From positions 1-30,350 of the IMG/VR virus record IMGVR_UViG_3300020207_001125: a stretch of DNA of 30,350 nt. One strand, 5' to 3'. The notes beneath the pieces are model-generated. The model was not told the DNA's origin. It did not search any database and saw only the letters and a list, made by a program, of their open reading frames with translations. Of the stretch, positions 14,070 to 21,487 are shown piece by piece (within the stretch, counting starts at the first letter, position 1; the number at the start of each line of letters is the position of its first letter). The DNA comes from a virus. Made by a program: the position numbers and the translations under genes.

Positions 14070-14967
14070 CTTCCGCAGCCATTTCAGCTTCTATGCCATC
14101 AAAGTTGACACGCTCTTTTAGTCCTGCTTTAAAGTGTTGTATATATGGGCCAATAACACTTCTACTAAACGGTGTTTTGTGTTTTCCTGGATTTAGATTT
14201 AGCATTTTATGACCCCGAGCTGCTAGTATATCAACAGTTCTGCCATATACTTCCCCGTCATAAAAACGTCTAAGTTCACTAGTTTCGTCCTTTGTATAGA
14301 TGCGTGTATATACATCTTTAAATTCGTTAAATCCTGGATGACGTTTATTTAAAATAAAGAACCCAGTTTCGCAACTATGATATTCTTTTCCGTTATGTTC
14401 GTGCCACACACTAAAATGGGTACTAAGAACATCATTAGGAGCAATCATATCGAGCAACTGTGTATTAAAGTCTTCAACAAGTAATGTGTCAGCATCCATC
14501 CAAATCAATCTATCACAGTCAATATTATTCATTGCATGTATAATGCTGAAGCCTTTTTTAGCAAATGTTTTTACTTTTTCATTTTTGTGTCTTTTTTGAA
14601 ATTTAACAAATTCAGGACCTAAATCCCAACCTTCGGTTACTAGGTTCTTTGCCTTTGGTTCAAATAGTCCTTCGTTGTACACATGAATGTCACATATAAA
14701 TCCAAAGTATTTGCTAAAACTTCTTAGGAACGGCCGACCAGTTTTATTGTAATATGTATTATTCATACTAGTTATTACTTCATATTTTGCTTTTGTCATA
14801 ATTTCTCTTTCCTTAGGCTTTTGCCCGATTTTTACTTTGCCCCAGTTAACTTTATTAAATGAATCGCTACTAATATGCGAATTCGTGCATCTCCAAAATG
14901 CATCGTCGTATTGAACAAATTGTCCTTCAATATATCTTGTCTTTGGTCTCCAAACTTGATCGTTCAT
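14059..14967 (-). CDS. Glycosyltransferase with N-terminal carbohydrate-binding-like module
   Basis: A 302-residue protein in two parts. Residues about 5-45 (VWRPKTRYIEGQFVQYDDAFWRC and SHISSDSFNKVNW) follow the W-Y-G-V-Y-W pattern of the CBM5/12-like module seen in chitinases and phage tail proteins. A glycosyltransferase domain follows, with the nucleotide-sugar and metal-binding DAD at 158-160 (DRLIWMDADTLLVEDF) and a conserved-looking CETGFFILNKRHPGF. An internal Met at residue 57 could start the enzyme alone, but the ATG at 14965-14967 has GGAG upstream and overlaps the neighbour by four bases, supporting the fusion. Donor and acceptor sugars are unknown. Confidence 0.78.
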   Translation of the reverse strand: MNDQVWRPKTRYIEGQFVQYDDAFWRCTNSHISSDSFNKVNWGKVKIGQKPKEREIMTKAKYEVITSMNNTYYNKTGRPFLRSFSKYFGFICDIHVYNEGLFEPKAKNLVTEGWDLGPEFVKFQKRHKNEKVKTFAKKGFSIIHAMNNIDCDRLIWMDADTLLVEDFNTQLLDMIAPNDVLSTHFSVWHEHNGKEYHSCETGFFILNKRHPGFNEFKDVYTRIYTKDETSELRRFYDGEVYGRTVDILAARGHKMLNLNPGKHKTPFSRSVIGPYIQHFKAGLKERVNFDGIEAEMAAEDEV

Positions 14968-15776
14968 ATTGTTCTCCAGTATTCTTCGCTCCGAGGTCGA
15001 AGCAAATCTGTTTTACGACTTTTACCTTCATCTTTTCTGCCGCCCTTTAAATGATCTAAATATGCTCCCCAAACGCTGTTAATCAAAGGATGGCCTTCGC
15101 CTCTAACAATACCTGCTCCCCAGTTTTGCGACTTCATTTTTAATTGTTTTCTTACTTCTTCAAACACAAAACTATCGTGCCACTCTGACATTTGAAAGAT
15201 ACCGTCATCTGCATTTTCGTAGACCCATTTAAATTTCTTTAAAAACATATTGCCCATTTTAGTTGTTAGATTAACACTATACAGTCCGCATTCGGGCCAT
15301 TTGCGTTCTCTCCCAATATAACACAAGTCTGCATCGTCTTGATGTAACGACAGTAGAGTTTCGTAATCAATTGGACTGTGGCAATACATATCAGCATCCA
15401 TCCACATTAACCAATCAGTATTACATATTTCTGCACAATGGAATATAGAATAAACTTTGTGACTAAATCTTACAGCGTCCCATTTGAATCCTTTACCTGC
15501 ATCTTTACGTCTGCTACGAATAGGATCCTTTGTAACATCTCCGTTAGCTTTTGGAACATCTTTCCATTTTTCTTTAAATCTAACTAAGTCTTTACATGTA
15601 GAATTTTGATCTAAAACAATTACATTCTCGCTAGGAATTGTTGGCTCACAATCTTCTGCATAGACATATAGTTTTACATTCTTTGGCCAATTTTTAGAAA
15701 AACTGTTTATCATACGTTGACCGTATTTTTCTAGTCCTCGTTTGTTAAAAGTTGTAATTACACTAATTGTGTTCAT
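14964..15776 (-). CDS. DxD glycosyltransferase
   Basis: A 270-residue GT-A-like enzyme. It opens with MNTISVITTFNKRGLEKYGQRMI, an alpha/beta start common to glycosyltransferases, and carries the metal-binding DAD at 127-129 (WLMWMDADMYCHSPIDY). The region after that (GLYSVNLTTKMGNMFLKKF, WHDSFVFEEV) fits the acceptor side. It is related in layout to the enzyme at 14059-14967. The ATG has a perfect AAGGAG about 5 bases upstream and overlaps the stop of paralogue B (ATGA), so translation is strong and coupled. Probably cytoplasmic; it has no signal or membrane segment. Confidence 0.8.
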   Translation of the reverse strand: MNTISVITTFNKRGLEKYGQRMINSFSKNWPKNVKLYVYAEDCEPTIPSENVIVLDQNSTCKDLVRFKEKWKDVPKANGDVTKDPIRSRRKDAGKGFKWDAVRFSHKVYSIFHCAEICNTDWLMWMDADMYCHSPIDYETLLSLHQDDADLCYIGRERKWPECGLYSVNLTTKMGNMFLKKFKWVYENADDGIFQMSEWHDSFVFEEVRKQLKMKSQNWGAGIVRGEGHPLINSVWGAYLDHLKGGRKDEGKSRKTDLLRPRSEEYWRTI

Positions 15777-16687
15777 AGGTACTCCTTAATAATATTCCAG
15801 GCTGTACCCTGACTTAGGTCTTTATAATTAAAATGACACATTGCTATTTTGTTAATCCAGTCTGTTCTATCAGGTGTTGCTGGTTGCTCAATTCTTTTCA
15901 AATCTATGTTTGCTATTTCGTATGCTTGACTTACTTTTGGTTCGGGATCTGTAACAAATACAGGTATTCCTTCTATTGCTGCTGCAACACCAGGTGAACT
16001 ATTATACGTTATAACAGCCCAGCAATTAATAAAATCATCTGTTATATTAGGATTTTTACTTACAATCACATTAGGCCAATGTATTTTTAAATAGTCTTTG
16101 GCTCTTCTATCTCCGGGGTGCGCCCTAACTACAATGGGCCTATCTGTAAATTTACGCAACCGTTTAATCGTATAGTTACACCATTGCATTACATCAACTT
16201 CGCCCATGCTCCAGCCGCCGTTTCTTTGTAAGCAAATTAATATATGATTACCATTTTCTCTCCAAGGTTGAAGATCCATATTATAATCTTGTTTAATTTG
16301 TCTCCATCTATTAGGATCTACGTTGTCTGTAAAGTAGTTGCCAGTAGTAGGAAATATATCATTTAAACTAAAACGAAGATACTTTAAAGGATTGTTAGTA
16401 TTTTTATATAAAAATAAATTACTGTCAATTGCAAGAGTATGTCCTCCGTGTACACGCTGTTCGTTAATTACTTTACGTCTAAACATTAAATGAGGGGTAC
16501 GCCCACTATTTTGATGTACCCAACCTTGTATAACTGCGAGGTCGCTTGGTTGATAATTTCTATCTTCTACTTGTATACTTTCGCCTCCGGAGCCTACACC
16601 ATTATGAAAGTGTGTAAGAACATCTCGCTTTTCTGGTTTAGTATTATTTGCAGGAATGCCTGCGTAATATACTCTAACTGTCTTCAT
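15773..16687 (-). CDS. Capsule-synthesis-like transferase, paralogue B
   Basis: A 304-residue relative of the proteins at 13215-14069 and 16674-17450. It has HILICLQRNGGWSMG, RPIVVRAHPGDRRAKDY, AVITYNSSPGVAAAIEGIPVFVTDPEPKVSQAYEIA and the C-terminal PATPDRTDWINKIAMCHF. The HP motif and the S-x-PGVAAAIEGIP segment are where KpsC/KpsS-like enzymes hold the CMP-sugar. The N-terminal 130 residues are unlike the other paralogues, which suggests a different acceptor. The start overlaps the gene upstream by 14 bases. Kdo transfer is a hypothesis only. Confidence 0.7.
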   Translation of the reverse strand: MKTVRVYYAGIPANNTKPEKRDVLTHFHNGVGSGGESIQVEDRNYQPSDLAVIQGWVHQNSGRTPHLMFRRKVINEQRVHGGHTLAIDSNLFLYKNTNNPLKYLRFSLNDIFPTTGNYFTDNVDPNRWRQIKQDYNMDLQPWRENGNHILICLQRNGGWSMGEVDVMQWCNYTIKRLRKFTDRPIVVRAHPGDRRAKDYLKIHWPNVIVSKNPNITDDFINCWAVITYNSSPGVAAAIEGIPVFVTDPEPKVSQAYEIANIDLKRIEQPATPDRTDWINKIAMCHFNYKDLSQGTAWNIIKEYL

Positions 16688-17450
16688 TGTTTAACATCCT
16701 ATAAGCTGTGCCGTTTTTGAATTCGTCAGTATGAAACTGACCATATGCCAAATGGCATGCCCACTTGTATATAGTTTCTCTATCTGACCACTTTGGGTTT
16801 TCTAGATCCTTTAGGTCTTTATTAGCAACTGGATCTGCTGCTGTCGGTGCCATTGTAAATGCAGGAACACCATACATTATGCTTTCAACGGCTGCAATAC
16901 TTTGATATGTTACCATAGCATGACAGTTTTCTAAATCATGAAATATTGTTTTTTGAATACGCTCAGGCCTTGGCGCTTTATCTCTAACTATAATAGTTCT
17001 GTCAGTATACTTTCCTATTTCATTAACAGTATCATGTACCCATTGATCTCTATCTATACCATAAAATTTACAGGGCTTTTCAGACGGAGTAACAAGTAAT
17101 ATGTGTTTGCCTTGTTTACGTTTGTGTAATACAATTTCTAGCTTCTTCCAACGATCGTCTGGTCTGTCAATTATCTTGTTATGTTGTACATCATTTTTAA
17201 CTATTCTATGATATAATTTCCAACCATAAGGATTTGTTGCGCTTCTATAGTTGCCTACATAACCGCTATCCATATAGTAAAATGTATTGTTATTTTCCCA
17301 ACAGTCATGTATAAGTTTACGCTTGCCCATACTACGAATTAGTATAGGTACATTTTTAGGATATTGATCGTAGTCGTAGACAGGAAGGTTAGCACCTTTT
17401 GCGAACATGTTAACATATTCGTCACTACGATTTTTACTTAAACATATCAT
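16674..17450 (-). CDS. Capsule-synthesis-like transferase, paralogue C
   Basis: From the ATG at 17448-17450 (MICLSKNRSDEYVNM) the protein is 258 residues. The frame stays open to 17513, but that part lies inside the GT8-like gene and adds no family sequence. Matching blocks are HILLVTPSEKPCKFYG, RTIIVRDKAPRPER, AMVTYQSIAAVESIMYGVPAF and WSDRETIYKWACHLAYGQF. In this copy the usual HP of the RxHP motif is replaced by RDKAPRP and the NPG segment by QSIAAVE, so its active site may be altered or its donor different. It sits between the GT8-like enzyme (17-base overlap) and paralogue B. Confidence 0.68.
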   Translation of the reverse strand: MICLSKNRSDEYVNMFAKGANLPVYDYDQYPKNVPILIRSMGKRKLIHDCWENNNTFYYMDSGYVGNYRSATNPYGWKLYHRIVKNDVQHNKIIDRPDDRWKKLEIVLHKRKQGKHILLVTPSEKPCKFYGIDRDQWVHDTVNEIGKYTDRTIIVRDKAPRPERIQKTIFHDLENCHAMVTYQSIAAVESIMYGVPAFTMAPTAADPVANKDLKDLENPKWSDRETIYKWACHLAYGQFHTDEFKNGTAYRMLNNEDS

Positions 17451-18105
17451 ATAGCTCTTGTTTCCACAGTTCGTTAAATTCACAATCTCTGTAGTTTTCG
17501 AACCAAGGACCACCTTCTGTATAATGTATTAGTTTAGGTTTTTCAATATCGTCATACACTCCAACTAGATAGTTCCATGTATGATCTAGTTCGCCAATCT
17601 CTTCATCTTTTAACCAACTAAAGCGATGTAAGTATGCTCCATTAATTTCAGGATCGTTAACTAGATCCATAGTAAGTCTCTTATTGCTAGGATGAGCACA
17701 ATTAAACAACATAACGCTTGACCAGTTCTTGCGTGGATATATCGTTTGTTTTTGTCCATCCATTTTAAATCCTTCTTTAACTTTATAATCGTGTTGAACA
17801 CACATTACTGCATAACGATCATCTGCTTGGTCAAATAATTCTTTAATGTCTGTTGTAAGGATCATATCACAATCCATAAACAATGCCCAACCTTCAAAGT
17901 TAGTAAGCTCTGGAATAAGGAAACGTGTAAAGGTAAATTCTGTACTTGCAAGTTTATCTACAGGACGAGTATACCATCCTGCATCTCTTAATTCTTGTTG
18001 TTTTAATGGACGCACATCTGCGTCAGGTTGTTTACTAATAATACTATGCTTACATACTTGATAAGCAATATCTTCTCTTGTATCGTATCCTACAAATACT
18101 TTCAT
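17434..18105 (-). CDS. GT8-like glycosyltransferase
   Basis: A 223-residue protein with the look of family GT8 and related enzymes: KVFVGYDTREDIAYQVC at the N-terminus, FTRFLIPELTNFEGWALFMDCDM with the metal-binding DCD at 78-80, NWSSVMLFNCAHPSNKRL, and a C-terminal LIHYTEGGPWFENYRDCEF that includes the HxxxGPW motif for the donor phosphate. GT8 enzymes are usually retaining galactosyl- or glucosyltransferases. Similar proteins are recalled in marine T4-like phages. AAGGGA precedes the ATG, which overlaps the last base of the nucleotidyltransferase-cupin stop. Confidence 0.85.
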   Translation of the reverse strand: MKVFVGYDTREDIAYQVCKHSIISKQPDADVRPLKQQELRDAGWYTRPVDKLASTEFTFTRFLIPELTNFEGWALFMDCDMILTTDIKELFDQADDRYAVMCVQHDYKVKEGFKMDGQKQTIYPRKNWSSVMLFNCAHPSNKRLTMDLVNDPEINGAYLHRFSWLKDEEIGELDHTWNYLVGVYDDIEKPKLIHYTEGGPWFENYRDCEFNELWKQELYDMFK

Positions 18106-18872
18106 TAGTCCCTTCTTTCAATATCTTCTTCGGTTAGTTCTTCGCCAAGCCATACTTCAATAACTCTTGCTGTTTCTGTTCCTACATTAGTTGCTTTGTG
18201 CCAGGTTTTTTTAGGAATATCAATACTTTCGCCTGCTAAGTATGTTCTAGTAGTTTTGTATTCATTAGCAAACTCTAATTCCATTCTTACAGCACCTTCA
18301 ACTACATGCCAATGCTCTGACCGTTTAAAATGGCGTTGATCGCTTAGTGCTTTACCTGCATCAAATGCAAGTTGTTTAACTTGCCAGCCATCTCCTTTAT
18401 CAAGCACAGTGTATCTACCCCAGGCACGTTCTGTAGTAGGCTGGCTCCACTCTTTGAGTATCCAACTGCTTGAATTCTTTTTGTCTTGTCCGCCAACACC
18501 GAATGCAAACTCTACATTCGGCATATCACCGTATGTTTCGTATTCAGGCGTTGTAGTATTAGTTCTATCGCCCCCGTTAGCAAATATAATTTTTATTTGT
18601 CCGTGTGTTGCCATAGTTTTGTATATAGCACCGCAGGCACTGTTGTCACTGTCATCAAACGCAACAACTCTGTCTACCATTTCTAAATTTTCAATTACAG
18701 CCGCTCGTTCTGCAAAAGGCATAAACGGACGACCTTTTTTACGTGTAAGCCAATCATCTGAATTTAGGCCAACATGTAATTCGTCTCCTAATTCTTTAGC
18801 TGCTTTAAAATAAGCAATGTGCCCTGAGTGTAAGGGATCAAAGCCTCCTGTTACTAATACTATTGTCTTCAT
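18105..18872 (-). CDS. Fusion of a heptose-type nucleotidyltransferase and a mannose-6-phosphate isomerase-type cupin
   Basis: Counting from the ATG at 18870-18872, the 255-residue protein has two domains. Residues about 1-130 form a cytidylyltransferase fold with GGFDPLHSGH (9-18), the signature seen in the C-terminal domain of HldE (RfaE) and GlpD-type enzymes. Residues about 145-245 form a cupin with WGRYTVLDKGDGWQVKQL and RHFKRSEHWHVVEG, as in the C-terminal isomerase domain of ManC/AlgA. The pair could make and activate a sugar phosphate (heptose or mannose type). The ATG two codons upstream (18878) is possible, but the chosen start sits five bases after a late-type octamer. It opens the glycan operon that runs to 13215. 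Confidence 0.85.
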   Translation of the reverse strand: MKTIVLVTGGFDPLHSGHIAYFKAAKELGDELHVGLNSDDWLTRKKGRPFMPFAERAAVIENLEMVDRVVAFDDSDNSACGAIYKTMATHGQIKIIFANGGDRTNTTTPEYETYGDMPNVEFAFGVGGQDKKNSSSWILKEWSQPTTERAWGRYTVLDKGDGWQVKQLAFDAGKALSDQRHFKRSEHWHVVEGAVRMELEFANEYKTTRTYLAGESIDIPKKTWHKATNVGTETARVIEVWLGEELTEEDIERRD

Positions 18873-18877
18873 GTACA

Positions 18878-18885
18878 TATTTAAT
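18878..18885 (-). promoter_or_regulatory. Late-type promoter octamer, left half of a shared palindrome
   Basis: Minus strand ATTAAATA is followed by five bases and the ATG at 18870-18872. It forms half of the perfect 14-base palindrome at 18878-18891. The box differs by two bases from the T4 late consensus TATAAATA. Confidence 0.5.
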
Positions 18886-18891
18886 TAAATA
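18884..18891 (+). promoter_or_regulatory. Late-type promoter octamer, right half of a shared palindrome
   Basis: Plus strand ATTAAATA is followed by four bases and the sulfotransferase ATG at 18896-18898. No ribosome binding site is present, so the message would be leaderless if transcription starts 5-7 bases after the box. Confidence 0.5.
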
Positions 18892-18895
18892 CTTT

Positions 18896-19492
18896 ATGGC
18901 GATAATAATTCCTGATCACAGTTTAACCTTTATACACATACCTAAAACTGGCGGTACAAGTGTATCTAGATGGCTTAAAGAAAATGCTAATACAGTTTAC
19001 TATAGAAAACACTGCACTGTTGATGTAGCAAAGACATACATTAATAATTTAGGTACAACGTTTTGTGTTATTAGAAATCCATATGATTGGTTAGTTAGTT
19101 GGTTTGAGTATGAGAAAATATTTGTACGTGAACGTATGACTGATATCGAAAGCGGAAATGTCAAACAATTTAAAATCAATCCAGAAAAGGATAATCTTAC
19201 ATTATTAAAAGAAAAACTGTATAATTTAGAAAACAAAGGGTTTGATTACTTTGCTCGAAATACTGACAAAGAACCTCAAATAAAATGGGCTAAAGATGTT
19301 GATATAAAACTTAATTTTAATAACTTAGAAAAGGAATTTAGAAAAATACAACTTATGATTAATTGCCACAAACCTTTAGAAAAAATTAATTCGTCAGATC
19401 GTTTAGACACCGACAGCTATTATACCCCTAAGTTAAAAAAATTTGTTTCTAAGAAGTACTCAGCAGATTTTGAACTTTTTTATAAAAATTAA
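18896..19492 (+). CDS. Sulfotransferase (PAPS-dependent), copy 1
   Basis: A 198-residue protein on the plus strand. The 5'-phosphosulfate loop is FIHIPKTGGTS (12-22), and the 3'-phosphate motif is CVIRNPYDWLVS (57-68), the two PAPS-binding signatures of the sulfotransferase-2 group, which sulfates carbohydrates. The start at 18896 is preferred over an upstream in-frame ATG at 18863 because the domain begins only a few residues later and the palindromic promoter lies between them. PAPS could come from the phage APS kinase. The 3' end overlaps the convergent pyruvyl transferase gene by 44 bases, with no terminator seen. Confidence 0.85.
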   Translation: MAIIIPDHSLTFIHIPKTGGTSVSRWLKENANTVYYRKHCTVDVAKTYINNLGTTFCVIRNPYDWLVSWFEYEKIFVRERMTDIESGNVKQFKINPEKDNLTLLKEKLYNLENKGFDYFARNTDKEPQIKWAKDVDIKLNFNNLEKEFRKIQLMINCHKPLEKINSSDRLDTDSYYTPKLKKFVSKKYSADFELFYKN

Positions 19493-20222
19493 TATTTAGA
19501 GTCCTGCAATCTTTTAAATACTTTGGCCACGGAACAATCGGTTTGTGTTTCCTCCAATTTTCTATTTTATCAAGTATTACTGGCTTAGTTTTAAAGTTAT
19601 TAAACTTTGTAGTCCAACTTACTACTCTTACATCTTTGCCTAAAAGCAATCCCCAGTATGCACCGTGATAGCTATCAGTAATTAAAGTTTTGCAAGATCC
19701 TATAAATTCTATAACTTCGTCAAAGTTAGTATTGTCGTTATACATTACAATATCATTCTCTTGCGGTTTATACTTACTGCTAAAATGATGTAGGAAATAT
19801 CCGTGGTCATATTTTATTTTATAACTTTTATCAAATGCAGGGTGCATGCAACTTACACAAGGAACATAATTATTTTCATATCCTTTGATATAATCTCGTA
19901 TGCCCCAAAGGCTTGAATTTGTCATCCACTCTGGCCACCACATATTTTCTTTCCAGCCAAAGTTATGTCCTATCCCCCAAATTATAAGATTTTTATAATT
20001 AGAAGAAGAAACAAGATCAGTATGCTTTACAAAGTATCTTCTGATTAGGCCGCCGCCACCTACTATTATGTTTCTATTTTCAAGGTTAATACTATTAGCT
20101 TTAGTAATACAATGACTACTAATATTATCAAAATCAAAGTATCTACTAGGGTTACAGTACATGTCCCCTACGTTATTGTAACCTTTTTTATAATGGAATT
20201 CTAGCGTCGATTGTTGGCCCAA
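19449..20222 (-). CDS. Polysaccharide pyruvyl transferase
   Basis: A 257-residue enzyme of the PF04230 family (WcaK/AmsJ/CsaB), which adds a pyruvyl ketal from phosphoenolpyruvate to a sugar. Matching landmarks are YNNVGDMYCNPSRYF near the N-terminus, NIIVGGGGLI (about 50-59), WGIRDYIKGYE, CVSCMHPAF, the loop ENDIVMYNDNTNFDEVI, and TLITDSYHGAYWGLLLGK in the C-terminal half. No ATG precedes the domain; a TTG at 20220-20222 within the end of the FkbM-like gene is the most upstream usable start. It overlaps that gene by 22 bases, suggesting translational coupling. It would tag the phage-made glycan with an acidic group. Confidence 0.87.
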   Translation of the reverse strand: MGQQSTLEFHYKKGYNNVGDMYCNPSRYFDFDNISSHCITKANSINLENRNIIVGGGGLIRRYFVKHTDLVSSSNYKNLIIWGIGHNFGWKENMWWPEWMTNSSLWGIRDYIKGYENNYVPCVSCMHPAFDKSYKIKYDHGYFLHHFSSKYKPQENDIVMYNDNTNFDEVIEFIGSCKTLITDSYHGAYWGLLLGKDVRVVSWTTKFNNFKTKPVILDKIENWRKHKPIVPWPKYLKDCRTLNINFYKKVQNLLSTS

Positions 20223-20779
20223 GATGTGTAATCCATTTCATCAAATTTAATGTCTTTGTTAACAAACCAAGTTTCAAAGAGTCGTGTAGGTTTCTTGTGC
20301 CAAACATCAAATACAGCAACTTTGTATCCTAATGGTATAAGATAGTCACATGCAATAGTATGGTAGTCTTCTTTGCATTGATATCTATCATGTTCGAATG
20401 TAATTAGATCAAAACTAACACCATCACTAATTACTTTTTGTAATGCTTTAAATGTATTTGACGGAGGTTCAATATCTACAGACAAATAATTAATGTGCAT
20501 CGGCATTGACAAGTCTTCTAGTGCATTTTTATAATTGAATTTAATAGCATCGCCCCAATAGATAGGATTTTTTCTGTCTAAACAATTATCCCATTCAGTC
20601 TTATATTGTGTATCAAATTCAATACTAAAACCCTTCCATTTATAACATACTTCTAAGTTATATGTATTGCTTCTTCGACGTGGAAGATGTCCACCTATTT
20701 CAATATAAGTACCTTGAGGACCAATAAGTTCGTATGCAAACTTATCCTGCCCTGCTTGGCTACATTTGCTCCATTTCAT
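20201..20779 (-). CDS. FkbM-like SAM methyltransferase
   Basis: A 192-residue protein of the FkbM (methyltransferase-21) type, which O-methylates sugars and other hydroxyls. The start MKWSKCSQAGQDKFAYELIGPQGTYIEIGG contains the SQxGQDxF entry and the SAM-binding TYIEIG. SNTYNLEVCYKWKGFSIEFD is the second half of the SAM site and NYLSVDIEPP (95-104) is motif III/IV. AAAGG precedes the ATG by 8 bases. Together with the pyruvyl transferase next to it, it could finish a glycan. A late-type box (CATAAATA, 20814-20821) lies upstream. Confidence 0.8.
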   Translation of the reverse strand: MKWSKCSQAGQDKFAYELIGPQGTYIEIGGHLPRRRSNTYNLEVCYKWKGFSIEFDTQYKTEWDNCLDRKNPIYWGDAIKFNYKNALEDLSMPMHINYLSVDIEPPSNTFKALQKVISDGVSFDLITFEHDRYQCKEDYHTIACDYLIPLGYKVAVFDVWHKKPTRLFETWFVNKDIKFDEMDYTSWANNRR

Positions 20780-20805
20780 GCTTTGTACCTTTAATCTACG
20801 CAGTT

Positions 20806-20813
20806 TATAAATA
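20806..20813 (+). promoter_or_regulatory. Late promoter (exact T4 consensus) for the plus-strand glycosyltransferase
   Basis: TATAAATA matches the T4 late box exactly. Five bases separate it from the ATG at 20819-20821, and there is no Shine-Dalgarno sequence. The expected start lies at or within a base or two of that ATG. Confidence 0.7.
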
Positions 20814-20821
20814 TATTTATG
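20814..20821 (-). promoter_or_regulatory. Late-type octamer upstream of the FkbM-like gene
   Basis: Minus strand CATAAATA, one base from consensus, directly abuts the divergent plus-strand box. It would give the FkbM-like gene a leader of about 30 bases that includes its AAAGG ribosome binding site. Confidence 0.45.
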
Positions 20822-21487
20822 AAAATACTTTGGACAAGTGGCACAAGTAGAAGATACTATACTACTGTATCATCTAACACATTGCCGTCGTGGAAATACC
20901 TCGATGGCGATAAAAAGATCTATACAGATCAAGACATGTTAATAGGTGGTATAAACACCGAAACTGTTAATTTTAACTATTGGCCAGAGCCACCTAATCT
21001 AACACCTTCAGAATATAAATTTTATAGAAAAAGTAGAAGTATTGTATCTGCACTCAAAGGCAGTATCGGACAATATGATTATTTAATATGGCTTGATGGT
21101 GATGTTGAAGTTATAAACAGACCGCACCTTCCAAAAATATTACCTAGAAAAGATCAAGTTCTAAGTACTATAAAAAAGTTTAGTAAAAACGGAACTGGAC
21201 TAGACAGTGGATTTATTGCATTTAATTTAAAACATAAAAAAATACACAACTTGCTTTTTGAATATACGCAGTATTGGCAACTAGAAAAATTAAACGATTT
21301 ACCGTATAGATATGACGCTTGTGTGCTAGAAAAAATATTAGAAAATTATAATTGGAAAAATTTAATAAATGAAGATTATAATGGAATTAAAGATAAAAAG
21401 AATCACTGCGGATTTGAAGGATCTGAGTTAGAAAATTATTTCTATCATTATTGGGGCAAAAAGCAGAAGCAACAACAATTTTCATAG
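20819..21487 (+). CDS. DxD glycosyltransferase on the plus strand
   Basis: A 222-residue protein beginning MKILWTSGTSRRYYTTVSSN, with an acidic metal motif DGD at 93-95 in YDYLIWLDGDVEVIN, followed by GTGLDSGFIAFNLKHKKIHNLLFEY and DACVLEKILENY. The layout is that of small GT-A glycosyltransferases. The C-terminus is basic and glutamine-rich. It reads against the surrounding genes and starts at a perfect late box. Its stop overlaps the end of uvsY by six bases in convergent orientation. Such a single gene on the opposite strand with its own promoter has the look of a recently inserted accessory gene. Confidence 0.78.
   Translation: MKILWTSGTSRRYYTTVSSNTLPSWKYLDGDKKIYTDQDMLIGGINTETVNFNYWPEPPNLTPSEYKFYRKSRSIVSALKGSIGQYDYLIWLDGDVEVINRPHLPKILPRKDQVLSTIKKFSKNGTGLDSGFIAFNLKHKKIHNLLFEYTQYWQLEKLNDLPYRYDACVLEKILENYNWKNLINEDYNGIKDKKNHCGFEGSELENYFYHYWGKKQKQQQFS

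Noticed and set aside
16674-17513. Longer start for paralogue C, 63 bases upstream
   Set aside because: The extension lies inside the GT8-like gene and has no family similarity; the ATG at 17450 gives a usual short overlap.
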